The notes: generated by a model not told the origin, from the letters alone. Numbered from the stretch's first letter, positions 35,135 to 42,651 are shown. The stretch is DNA of 64,000 nt from Paenibacillus sp. J45TS6 (GCF_018403285.1 NZ_BOSJ01000010.1:1-64000), one strand, 5' to 3'. Translations and numbers: made by a program.

Positions 35135-35716
35135 ATGAAGATAGCATTCATTCTATTCGATGGAATTACATTTTTAGATTTAATAGGATTCTATGATGTC
35201 ATTACTAGACTTAAACATTTTGAAGCTACTAAGGATTCCTGTTGGGATATGTGTGGGCTTAAAGAAGAGATAACGGATGAACTTGGAGTGACGGTAAAAG
35301 TAAATCGAGTGAACCCAGATTTATCGGAATATGATATGTTGTTTGTTCCTGGTGGATTAGGAACTAGAGCACTAAGATATGATGAAGAATTTATTAATTG
35401 GTTAAAGAAAGCACAGAATGTCGAATACAAAATTTCAGTATGTACTGGCTCTTTACTACTTGGAGCTGCGGGGTTCTTACACAACAGAAAGGCCACAACA
35501 CATCCATTTTCTTATGAATTATTGGAACCGTATTGTAAAGAAGTGATTAAAACAAGAATAGTTCGTGATGGCAATGTAATAACCGGCGGTGGTGTTTCTA
35601 CGTCTATAGATCTGGGGTTATATGTCATTGAACATTTTTTAGGGAGCGAACAAATAGAGAATATTAAGAAACAAATGGATTATCCGTATGTTCATGTAGG
35701 CATTATTGAAGTTTAG
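35135..35716 (+). CDS. DJ-1/PfpI-family protein
   Basis: A 193-residue DJ-1/PfpI fold: nucleophile-elbow cysteine in SVCTGSLLLGAAG (about residue 107), and the opening ILFDGITFLDLIGFYDVI with its conserved acidic residue. The THPFSYELL and TGGGVSTSIDLGLYVI segments place it with isonitrile-hydratase-like or ThiJ/DJ-1 proteins found with or without an AraC domain. Could act on small electrophiles; uncertain. GGGAGTG precedes ATG 35135. Confidence 0.78.
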   Translation: MKIAFILFDGITFLDLIGFYDVITRLKHFEATKDSCWDMCGLKEEITDELGVTVKVNRVNPDLSEYDMLFVPGGLGTRALRYDEEFINWLKKAQNVEYKISVCTGSLLLGAAGFLHNRKATTHPFSYELLEPYCKEVIKTRIVRDGNVITGGGVSTSIDLGLYVIEHFLGSEQIENIKKQMDYPYVHVGIIEV

Positions 35717-35740
35717 TATATCGAAGAATGCAGATGCTTC

Positions 35741-35927
35741 CTATAACATACTATTCACGTATCGGGCATTCGCCCTCAATCCGAAACGGAGTTTTAAGAG
35801 GAAACAATTAGGCATCTGAATAGCAGTGAAGCAGAATTAGTCGGACACATCCCGCCACCAACCGAGTCGCGACCGGTTCCTACGGAGCCTTAAGGTGGTG
35901 GGACGTCGTGAGCACGGAACGTTAGAC
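35741..35927 (+). repeat. attC-like site S9
   Basis: Left core CTATAAC 35741-35747, right core GTTAGAC 35921-35927 (perfect GTTRRRY). Outer stem TATTCACG/CGTGAGCA; mini-hairpin GGGC-attc-GCCC; second hairpin TCCGA...TCGGA with a long loop; inner stem CCACCAAC/TTAAGGTGGTGG. Confidence 0.8.
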
Positions 35928-35969
35928 GTAATTCCTATAGGATCATTTAAGTACTATAACCAAACAAAC

Positions 35970-36335
35970 ATGAAAGAAATAAACCTAAAGATGAAGATAA
36001 GTAAACAAACAGGCGAACATTATAGCTGGGGAATTAATTGTGATGGTTGGCACCTTGTGAGAAAAGGAGATTTAAGTATTATTCATGAAAGAATGCCTCC
36101 AAGTGCAAGAGAAATTAGACATTATCATAATAGATCAAGACTATTCTTTTTTATCCTATCAGGTAAAGCAACTAATGAGATCAATGGACTAGTATTTGAA
36201 TTATTATGTTAGGAAGGAATCGAAGTTCCACCCATGACAGCACATCAAGTATTAAATAATTCTGAAGATACAATAGAATTCTTAGTAATTTCTCAGCCAA
36301 CAACTACAGGTGATAGAATAATATCAGAAGAATGA
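35970..36335 (+). pseudogene. cupin with one in-frame stop
   Basis: From ATG 35970 the frame reads a small cupin (EHYSWGINCDGWHLVRKGDLSIIHERMPP, IRHYHNRSRLFFFILSGKA) to a TAG at 36210-36212, and resumes in the same frame with EGIEVPPMTAHQVLNNSEDTIEFLVISQP to TGA 36333. The stop replaces the residue before EGIEVPP, where family members have a glycine turn. Both metal-binding half motifs (H-x-H before the stop, H after it) survive, so the gene is inactivated by one codon only, unless read through. No ribosome site is obvious near 35970. Confidence 0.72.
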
Positions 36336-36372
36336 TCTTGTTTTATGCAATTTCGAAGATGCCAGAAACTAC

Positions 36373-36516
36373 GTCTAACAGAATATTCACGCTTCAGGGC
36401 TATCGCCCCTCGGTTATCAGATGTATAATCATGGAAGAATCTCAGACAACAAACGCCCTGCCTAAGATAAGAGCTATCTAAGGCTAGGGCGTTTGTTGAA
36501 TATAAGAACGTTAGAT
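36373..36516 (+). repeat. attC-like site S10
   Basis: Left core GTCTAAC 36373-36379 and right core GTTAGAT 36510-36516, both perfect consensus. Outer stem ATATTC/GAATAT with 3- and 6-base unpaired spacers, the closest copy to a canonical attC R-L spacing. Inner hairpin ACAAACGCCCTGCCTAAG with its complement is more than 20 bp long. Confidence 0.83.
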
Positions 36517-36563
36517 GAAATCATATGACAAAATCAATCAAAGAAAACGAGGAGAAAATAATT

Positions 36564-37109
36564 ATGTTTACATACAAAATTGATGATCTTTCTTATTTAT
36601 CACTTTTAGAGATTCAAGATGCAGACAAGTTATATAAATTGATTAATAGAAATAGGGAGCATATTGGGGAATGGTTGAAATTTCCGAGTATGACTTTAAA
36701 AGTAGAAGATTCTCAAGCGTTCATTGAAAGAACACGAATCAGTTACGCCAAAGAGGAAGGGTACTGGTTAGGTATATGGAATGAAGATCAATTAGTTGGA
36801 TCTATCGGATACCTATACATAGATAAAGAGAATAAGAAGACGGAAATTGGATATTGGTTAGGTAAAGAATACGAGGGAAAAGGACTCATTACGAAGTCAG
36901 TTATAGAACTTATCAATCATGCTTTCGACAAATATAAATTAAATAAAATTGAAATAGGAGCAGCAACAGAAAATAGAAGAAGTCGTGCAATTCCTGAGAA
37001 ATTAGGATTTAAACAAGAAGGTGAATTGAGAGATTATGAATATATTCAAGGTAGGAATCTAAACCGAATAATCTACGGATTAAAAGCAAGTGAATGGAGA
37101 AGTAAATAA
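36564..37109 (+). CDS. RimJ/RimL-type GNAT acetyltransferase
   Basis: A 181-residue GNAT of the ribosomal-protein N-acetyltransferase branch: HIGEWLKFP, then TEIGYWLGKEYEGKGLITKSV (motif A) and KIEIGAATENRRSRAIPEKLGFKQEGEL. Likely N-terminal or small-molecule acetylation. ATG 36564 chosen because GAGGAG is placed 9 bases upstream; the frame opens earlier at 36525. In the usual motif the residue after NxRS is normally N (NxRSxxIxEKLGF is fine), so it looks intact. Confidence 0.83.
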   Translation: MFTYKIDDLSYLSLLEIQDADKLYKLINRNREHIGEWLKFPSMTLKVEDSQAFIERTRISYAKEEGYWLGIWNEDQLVGSIGYLYIDKENKKTEIGYWLGKEYEGKGLITKSVIELINHAFDKYKLNKIEIGAATENRRSRAIPEKLGFKQEGELRDYEYIQGRNLNRIIYGLKASEWRSK

Positions 37110-37132
37110 GATTAAATAAGGCATATGACATC

Positions 37133-37228
37133 ATCTAATAAAATATTAGCGCTGCGGGCATACGCCCTTGGACCGGCATTTGCCAGACACCCACCATTCA
37201 CTGGGTCTTGAATACAGGAACGTTATCT
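37133..37228 (+). repeat. attC-like site S11 (short form)
   Basis: Left core ATCTAAT 37133-37139, right core GTTATCT 37222-37228; only 96 bp. Mini-hairpin GGGC-atac-GCCC, small hairpin GGC-attt-GCC and inner stem GACACCC...GGGTC. The cores of the cassette to its right do not match (S11 right against S12 left), the single exception in the array. Confidence 0.75.
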
Positions 37229-37274
37229 GAAACCATCCAGCTAACATTCAAAACTAACTAAAGGAGTGACCTAA

Positions 37275-37658
37275 ATGATAAAGTCGCCCGGAGGTTCACT
37301 TTTTCCATATTATTATAAGGGTGGAGAAATCCATTGTCTTAAATATGGAAGTAAGTATAAAAAATATGAAGAACTTTTTGAATTAATGAGATTGGAAGAA
37401 GAATTTATTTTTAAAGCGAATAAAAAACTGAGAATATGGATTGATCTGTATGAAACATCTACAACAGATATAGTTCTTCAAGAGCTTGTGAACAATCTAA
37501 ATAATTTAAATGGCTATGTAACGAAAATCTCATTTGTTGGACTTTCAAGTATAGGTAAATGGAAGTTAAAGCGCAAAATAAAGAATTTAAAGCTAGCATA
37601 CCCTGTATCATATTTCTCAGATCCAGAGGAAGCAAAGACTTGGTTGATAAGTGATTGA
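37275..37658 (+). CDS. STAS/SpoIIAA-like protein
   Basis: A 127-residue protein whose alternating strands and helices (LRIWIDLYETSTTDIVLQELVNNLNNL, KISFVGLSS, AYPVSYFSDPEEAKTWLIS) suggest a SpoIIAA/STAS-like fold; the FSDPEEAKTWL ending is typical of that group. Anti-sigma-antagonist activity cannot be claimed. AAAGGAGTG precedes ATG 37275. Confidence 0.6.
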   Translation: MIKSPGGSLFPYYYKGGEIHCLKYGSKYKKYEELFELMRLEEEFIFKANKKLRIWIDLYETSTTDIVLQELVNNLNNLNGYVTKISFVGLSSIGKWKLKRKIKNLKLAYPVSYFSDPEEAKTWLISD

Positions 37659-37690
37659 TAGTGAATGTAGCTAAAGAAGGCAATGACATC

Positions 37691-37807
37691 TGTTAACAGA
37701 TCATTCACACAGCGGGTCATACGACCCTTAGTCCGCAGAGATGTTTCGTGGAAACATGTTCAGCGGATAACCGCCTGCGGAGGTTCGTGAATGCAAGAAC
37801 GTTAGGT
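37691..37807 (+). repeat. attC-like site S12
   Basis: Left core TGTTAAC 37691-37697, right core GTTAGGT 37801-37807. Outer stem CATTCAC/GTGAATG; mini-hairpin GGGTC-atac-GACCC (compensatory relative to GGGCC/GGCCC); second hairpin GTCCGC...GCGGAT enclosing ATGTTTC/GAAACAT; inner AACC...GGTT. Confidence 0.8.
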
Positions 37808-37851
37808 GAAATTCCTAAGAGAGTGAGTTTAATCAAACTAGGAGGACTAAT

Positions 37852-37986
37852 ATGGTATTTATGATTGTCGTTGTAGTAATAGGATTTGCTGGTGTTATTG
37901 GAAATCAAAATTCAGCATTAAGAAGAATGGAATCGATTCAAAGATCTTTGGATGAAATAAATCAGAAAATACGAGATGAAAATTAA
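37852..37986 (+). CDS. 44-residue membrane protein
   Basis: ATG 37852 behind TAGGAGG (37839-37845) encodes MVFMIVVVVIGFAGVIGNQ followed by a charged helix (LRRMESIQRSLDEINQKIRDEN) and TAA 37984. One transmembrane helix plus a short amphipathic coiled coil. The perfect ribosome site and its own cassette position between S12 and S13 argue it is real. Function unknown; could be a small regulator of a membrane complex. Confidence 0.65.
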   Translation: MVFMIVVVVIGFAGVIGNQNSALRRMESIQRSLDEINQKIRDEN

Positions 37987-38006
37987 GTGAATGTGGAAGT
38001 TGAAGT

Positions 38007-38057
38007 AGACCGGACAAATTCGACTGCGTCGGACGTCGTGAATACAGAACGTTAGCC
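38007..38057 (+). repeat. attC-like site S13, right half only
   Basis: Right core GTTAGCC 38051-38057 preceded by GGACGTCGTGAATACAGAAC, the standard right arm. A short CGGACAAATTCGACTGCGTC stub replaces the left arm, so this copy is truncated and probably inactive. Confidence 0.65.
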
Positions 38058-38084
38058 AAAATTAACGGAAAGGTAAAAATAATT

Positions 38085-38207
38085 ATGAGTCATAGACTAC
38101 TAAATTATATATTACTTACCATAATTCTTGTTCTGATAATTGCATTAATAATTACAAATAAAGATAAAAGTACTACAGAAGAAGAGAGCGTAAAATATTT
38201 TGTGTAA
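38085..38207 (+). pseudogene. small membrane ORF cut by the IS
   Basis: GGAAAGG then ATG 38085 opens MSHRLLNYILLTIILVLIIALIITNKDKSTTEEE, a one-helix membrane protein. From 38187 the codons belong to the left end of the insertion sequence (SVKYFV, stop 38205), so the native C-terminus has been lost. It is the last cassette-type gene before the element. Confidence 0.5.
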
Positions 38208-39527
38208 ATAGATAAATAGCAAAAAGGAAGACCTTTTCTTGTAGAATGAAGTTACCACACCACAATTCACAGAAAAGAGGTCTTCCCTATGAATCATTTT
38301 ACAACAGATTTAGTCCAAGCTCTAGTCACAAAACAGGATATAACCGAAGTTTTTCGTTGCCACTTAGAAATAGCTATGCATCGCTTGTTAGAAACAGAAT
38401 TAACGGCATTCCTAGACTATGAAAAGTACGACCGGCTGGGAGTGAACTCTGGGAATTCTCGCAATGGAGTTTACACGCGTACACTTCGCACTGAGTATGG
38501 TGAGCTGCAGCTTACCATCCCACGAGATCGCAATGGAGAGTTTAAGCAACAGACGGTAGCTCCGTATAAGCGTTCCAATGATACGCTTGAATCCTTCGTC
38601 ATTCACATGTTCCAAAAGGGTGTGACAATGACGGAAATTGCTGAGCTAATCGAGAAAATGTACGGTCATCATTACACTCCTCAAACGATATCTAACATGA
38701 CTAAGGTTATGGTGGAGCATGTAGAAGCCTTCATGAAGCGTACGCTAACAAAACGTTATGTTTGCGTCTATTTAGATGCGACTTACATTGCGGTTAAACG
38801 CGAAACGGTGTCTAAGGAAGCTGTATATCTTGCGGTGGGGATTCGTGAAGATGGCTCAAAAGAAGTCTTAACATATGCCATTGCACCCACCGAATCAGCC
38901 TATGTATGGAAAGAACTCCTGCAAGACATTCGCGAACGTGGTGTGGAAGAAGTACTCCTCTTTATCTCCGATGGATTGAAAGGTATTGTAGATGCCACTC
39001 AGCAAGTCTATCCACAGGCCAAATACCAAACATGTTGTGTTCATTTGGCACGTAATATCGCTCATAAAGTACGTGTATCTGACCGTGCAGAGATCTGTGG
39101 AGACTTTAAATCGGTGTACAGAGCTGACCATGAACAAGCTGGCAAAGCCGCTCTAGAATCCTTCTGTGACAAATGGAAACCGACCTATCCCAAGGTCGTT
39201 AAATCTCTACGAGAAAATCCATATATCTTCACATTCTACCGTTTTCCAAAGTCCATATGGAGAAGCATTTATTCGACCAATTTAATTGAATCTTTCAATA
39301 AACAAATTAAGAGATATACCAAGCGCAAAGAGCAATTTCCACATGAAGAGGCTCTTGAGAAGTTCCTGGTTTCACAGTTTGAAATCTATAACCAACGCTT
39401 CGCTACACGTTGTCATATTGGCTTTGATCAAGCCCGATCTGAACTCCTGGCGATGTTCTCCACCAAAGACTAGTACTACTTTCTACAAAAAAAAGGATAT
39501 TTTCATTTACACAAAATTCTTGACGCT
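38187..39527 (+). mobile_element. IS256-family insertion sequence
   Basis: About 1.34 kb. Imperfect inverted ends: left AGCGTAAAATATTTTGTGTAAAT (from 38187) and right, inverted, AGCGTCAAGAATTTTGTGTAAAT (to 39527), sharing AGCGT and ATTTTGTGTAAAT. One transposase gene fills it. The flanking 8 bp (AAGAAGAG left, ACCATGGA right) are different, so no target duplication is seen: the element's flanks have been rearranged, or it lies at a deletion end. Confidence 0.85.
38289..39473 (+). CDS. IS256-family transposase
   Basis: A 394-residue mutator-type transposase with DDE catalysis: first aspartate in VYLDATYIAVK, second in LLFISDGLKGI, glutamate in SIYSTNLIESFNKQIKR. TCCVHLARNI is the conserved CxxH patch between second D and E. 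The length is full and there is no frameshift, so it may be active. No ribosome site stronger than GAGG (38277-38282) precedes ATG 38289. Confidence 0.93.
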   Translation: MNHFTTDLVQALVTKQDITEVFRCHLEIAMHRLLETELTAFLDYEKYDRLGVNSGNSRNGVYTRTLRTEYGELQLTIPRDRNGEFKQQTVAPYKRSNDTLESFVIHMFQKGVTMTEIAELIEKMYGHHYTPQTISNMTKVMVEHVEAFMKRTLTKRYVCVYLDATYIAVKRETVSKEAVYLAVGIREDGSKEVLTYAIAPTESAYVWKELLQDIRERGVEEVLLFISDGLKGIVDATQQVYPQAKYQTCCVHLARNIAHKVRVSDRAEICGDFKSVYRADHEQAGKAALESFCDKWKPTYPKVVKSLRENPYIFTFYRFPKSIWRSIYSTNLIESFNKQIKRYTKRKEQFPHEEALEKFLVSQFEIYNQRFATRCHIGFDQARSELLAMFSTKD

Positions 39528-39575
39528 ACCATGGATAGTTTTAGTTTATAACTTTTTAATTAAGGAGTTGTTGTA

Positions 39576-40466
39576 TTGTCATATATAGATAAACTAGTTT
39601 CTCAAGTTTTATTGGTTGTTACAACTTTTGGATTAGATGAAATTACACCTGTAATTTTAAGTAATGGAGGCAATCTGATTATTCATTTGGCTCCCTATCC
39701 CATTGTTGCCCGATTAGCCAATGTTATTCCACAGGAAGAAGCAAATATCGTATACAAGAGACTTAATCGTGAATTAAAAGTAGCACATCACCTTCAAATC
39801 AAGAACGTTCCCGTGATGTTACCTACTGATCTTATTGATGCAGGACCCCACAATGTTAATGAGACATGGATGACGCTTTGGAACTATGTACCTCCTATAG
39901 AGTTACAACGACCATCACCGAGTGAAAGCGTTGAACTCGTAAGTAACCTTTCTATAGCAATGAAGGACTTTTCTGAAGAACTTCCTGTACTTGGTGTTTG
40001 GGAACGGACTTGTCGATCGGCTGCGAGATTAATGAAGAACTCGGACCCACGTATACAATCCTTACTTAAAATATTTCATGAAGTAGATAAAAAGATGCGA
40101 GTAGAAACAAATAATTTCATACCATCCCATGGAGATGCCCACGCTCGAAATTTAGTTCCAAGTACGGAAGGCTGGATTTGGACGGACTTTGAGGATGTAT
40201 CATTGATGCCCGCTTACTGGGACCTAGCATCATTCGTTGGTAATCTCGCCTTGTTTAATGGATTTAAAGATCCGACTTTTAGTTACATGTTGAGCAATAA
40301 AGAGGTCATCTCGGATCCAAAAGCGTTTAGTTTTGCCCTGACTGCCCGCATATTGATGTCAACACTCGGCAATTTAGATTACGCTTTTGAAGGTTATGGT
40401 GATTTGGAATTTGCTACTCAACAACTAGAACTCGCGGGAGATTTTATTAGTCATATAAATATATGA
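39576..40466 (+). CDS. phosphotransferase-family (APH-like) kinase
   Basis: A 296-residue APH-fold protein. FIPSHGDAHARNLVPSTEGWIWTDFEDVSLMPAYWDLASF contains the catalytic HGD...N loop and the metal-binding DFED, both intact. The subgroup (ELKVAHHLQIKNVPVMLPT, VSLMPAYWDLA) is that of uncharacterised APH-like proteins of Bacillota. TTG 39576 is preceded by AAGGAGTTG. Followed at once by a left arm of the attC-like repeat, so it was probably a cassette gene. Confidence 0.8.
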   Translation: MSYIDKLVSQVLLVVTTFGLDEITPVILSNGGNLIIHLAPYPIVARLANVIPQEEANIVYKRLNRELKVAHHLQIKNVPVMLPTDLIDAGPHNVNETWMTLWNYVPPIELQRPSPSESVELVSNLSIAMKDFSEELPVLGVWERTCRSAARLMKNSDPRIQSLLKIFHEVDKKMRVETNNFIPSHGDAHARNLVPSTEGWIWTDFEDVSLMPAYWDLASFVGNLALFNGFKDPTFSYMLSNKEVISDPKAFSFALTARILMSTLGNLDYAFEGYGDLEFATQQLELAGDFISHINI

Positions 40467-40474
40467 AAATAGTT

Positions 40475-40505
40475 ACTGATATCCTATAACATTGCTTTAC
40501 ATATA
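40475..40505 (+). repeat. attC-like left-arm remnant S14
   Basis: CTGATATCCTATAACATTGC just after the phosphotransferase gene: CTATAAC at 40484-40490 with the usual CTG-AT-CC lead. The next gene's ribosome site begins within 15 bases, so the remainder of the site is deleted. Confidence 0.55.
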
Positions 40506-40521
40506 AGGAGGGTTTAAAAAT

Positions 40522-41283
40522 ATGTATAGTTCGTACGGAGAACTTTGTACTGAAGTTTATGATCTTAGTAAACCATTGGGTTACTCTGTTGGAGATGTAG
40601 AGTTTTATTTAGAATGCTTATCTAACATTAAAGGAAAAGTCCTTGAAGTTGGTTGCGGATCCGGCAGAGTTTTAATCCCACTACTCCGGGCAGGAATTGA
40701 TATAGAGGGGTTAGATAATTCCGCTGCGATGCTGGACTCCTGTAGAAGAAGGTGTGATGAATTAAACCTGGATGCTACACTGCATAACAATGAAATGCAT
40801 AATTTTTCTTTAACGAATAAATATGATGCTATTATCATTCCTGGGGGTTCATTTCAATTAATAGAAGGCCGGGAACAAGCGATTACCACTTTATAACATT
40901 TACATTCCTATTTAACGCCTGGGGGCAGGTTGATAATGGATTTGTTTATTCCCACTGATTTAAATGCACATTTCATCTCTACTAGGACGTGGAGTACCGC
41001 TAACCATGAAGTAATTATTTTAGAAGAGAGACGGACCGAAGTGAATATACTGGAACAGAGAATAGTGTCGTTATTGAAATACGAGAAATGGAAAGAAGGG
41101 AATCTAATTCAAACAGAATTACAACGCTTACCTTTAAGTTGGTACGGAAACTATGAATTCGACTGTTTACTTGATAGATTAGGTTATGAAGAAATCATAA
41201 AGTCAGCTAATTATAAGTTTATGGATACACCTTCAATTGATGGACAGATGATAACATATGAAGCCAGAAAAGCGTTAGTATAA
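40522..41283 (+). pseudogene. SAM-dependent methyltransferase with one in-frame stop
   Basis: Start ATG 40522 behind AAGGAGGG. KVLEVGCGSGRVLIPLL is the SAM-binding motif I, IEGLDNSAAMLDSCRRRC motif II, and IIIPGGSFQLI motif IV. A TAA at 40894-40896 (codon 125) interrupts ITTL-HLHSYLTPGGRLIMDLFIP, and the frame is then open, without shift, to 41283 (total 253 codons). GGT of LTPGG shows the two halves belong together. One codon change separates it from a complete class I methyltransferase. Confidence 0.75.
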
Positions 41284-41295
41284 GTGATATAAGCC

Positions 41296-41513
41296 TAAAC
41301 TTCTCATAACAAGGAACTACAGATTTACGAATTCACTCTTGATCCCACTCTTGATCCCTAAAAAGGATTTGCTAGAAATCTTTTAACGCGATCCCTAAAC
41401 TGCAACCGCTCCTAATTAATCATCTATATTACGGAGAACTATGGCAAGAAAATAATAAGAAACTACTCCGAAAAATTCAGAATTCAGTCTAACGCCCCTA
41501 TTTCCGCGACAGA
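41296..41513 (+). repeat. degenerate attC-like region S15
   Basis: Left-arm-like CTTCTCATAACAAGG (TCATAAC 41304-41310), then TTCACTCTTGATCCC containing a tandem CACTCTTGATCCC, and CTAAAAAGGATTTGCTAGAAA reminiscent of S7. GTCTAAC recurs at 41487-41493 and ACATAGGAGAAATCAC near 41513 resembles a right flank. No stem survives in full. The rest of the 260-bp spacer has no ORF. Confidence 0.4.
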
Positions 41514-41544
41514 CATAGGAGAAATCACTAGTGAGGTGAGATAA

Positions 41545-42159
41545 ATGAAAAGATGGGCTACATTTATATTATTTGTATCATTGTGTATGTTGATGGGATG
41601 TGAGTCTTCTACCATAGAATCTGATAAAATTACCGAAAAAAAAGTGGAGCAAATATCAGAGCAAATATCGATTGAATATATAAATTTTGACAGCGAAGAG
41701 TACTCAATTATGAAAGCAGCAGGTACAGATCATGTAATGATATTTTCAATAGATTATGGAAATGTAAATGTAGAGAATATCAGTTATTGGATTGATCATT
41801 ATAGAGATGGTGAGTTTTCCGGAACAATGTTAGATATGGGTTCTCAAATAACGACTGATACGAAAAGTAAGCTGTATTTTTCAACTATAAACATGGATAC
41901 AAAACAAGAATTATGGAACATGGCATTAAGACAGAATGGAAACATCAGTAGCGGAAAGCAATTGAATACCAATATGGATTTTGATAGCACGATAACGGAA
42001 CCAATAATCCAGAATACTTCAGCGGATTTAAATCAAGTTATTGACTTAGGAATGATGATCAGAAATAAAGATAAAAATTCGTTTGGCTCACACGAAGATA
42101 TGGAGAAAACAATTGAACAGAACAAAGACGTTTACATACTAAGGTGTAAGATAAGCTAG
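41545..42159 (+). CDS. hypothetical lipoprotein
   Basis: A 204-residue predicted lipoprotein: MKRWATFILFVSLCMLMGC (Cys19 in LMGC). The mature part is polar and beta-rich (VMIFSIDYGNVNVENISYWIDHYRDGEF). Family not recognised. GAGGTGAG precedes ATG 41545. A second lipoprotein begins 22 bp after its stop, probably one transcript. Confidence 0.68.
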   Translation: MKRWATFILFVSLCMLMGCESSTIESDKITEKKVEQISEQISIEYINFDSEEYSIMKAAGTDHVMIFSIDYGNVNVENISYWIDHYRDGEFSGTMLDMGSQITTDTKSKLYFSTINMDTKQELWNMALRQNGNISSGKQLNTNMDFDSTITEPIIQNTSADLNQVIDLGMMIRNKDKNSFGSHEDMEKTIEQNKDVYILRCKIS

Positions 42160-42181
42160 GAAGAAGGTGGTGATTTTACGT

Positions 42182-42577
42182 ATGAAGAAATTAGTTGTTA
42201 CTTTTTTATTAGTACCACTAATATTAAGTGGATGTTCATTAAATGAAGAATCCAGCAGTGAAGGCAGGCCAGACTCAACCAATGAGGAGGCTATTAATCC
42301 TACAAACAATACGATTATAACAGGATATATTATTGATAAGGAAAAAGAGCGGCTACTTGTTGTTGAAGGATTAGATGAATCAGAATTTAATATCACTCAG
42401 CAGACAGTTGATGAAATATTAAAAATTGCTGATCCAAATGCAACTTGGGTTTCTATCGGAGATAATAAATACAATGATTTTAACGTTGGTGAACAAGTTA
42501 AGGTCACAGTAGATGGGGGGGTAAACACATCGTTTCCTGCGCAAGCATCTGCTAAGAAAATTGAATTAGTCAAATAA
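42182..42577 (+). CDS. DUF3221-like (YobA-type) lipoprotein
   Basis: A 131-residue lipoprotein: MKKLVVTFLLVPLILSGCS, lipobox LSGC. The mature domain TIITGYIIDKEKERLLVVEGL ... VGEQVKVTVDGGVNTSFPAQASAKKIEL is the small OB-like DUF3221/YobA fold. Role unknown. ATG 42182 is supported by GAAGGTGGTG; the upstream start 42167 is inferior. Confidence 0.75.
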   Translation: MKKLVVTFLLVPLILSGCSLNEESSSEGRPDSTNEEAINPTNNTIITGYIIDKEKERLLVVEGLDESEFNITQQTVDEILKIADPNATWVSIGDNKYNDFNVGEQVKVTVDGGVNTSFPAQASAKKIELVK

Positions 42578-42651
42578 ACTATTTTGGGCATAAATTGTTG
42601 CGAAGTCGTTTTTCGCCCGGTCTATGATTGTATTCGAGAGGAGGGAATGAG

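Larger units (their letters stand above)
27486..38057 (+). other. integron-like gene-cassette array without visible integrase
   Basis: From S0 to S13, genes alternate with 13 GC-rich palindromic repeats. The R-end of each site and the L-end of the next site match as inverse complements: S0/S1 GTTWGATG, S1/S2 GTTATCAGA, S2/S3 GTTRGATGA, S3/S4 GTTATAGGA, S4/S5 GTTAWAGG, S5/S6 GTTATACGC, S6/S7 GTTAGAYG, S7/S8 GTTATGTGAA, S8/S9 GTKATAGGAA, S9/S10 GTTAGACGTA, S10/S11 RTTAGATGA. Only S11/S12 disagrees. The two ends of a single repeat mostly do not match each other. That is what insertion of circular cassettes at G|TT leaves behind. No tyrosine recombinase gene lies in the window. Confidence 0.8.

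Noticed and set aside
28795-37807. CRISPR-type array
   Set aside because: Repeats are long, imperfect and palindromic, spacers are whole genes of unequal size, no cas genes.
38187-39527. Composite transposon carrying the phosphotransferase gene
   Set aside because: Only one IS copy is present; nothing similar flanks the other side of 39576-40466.
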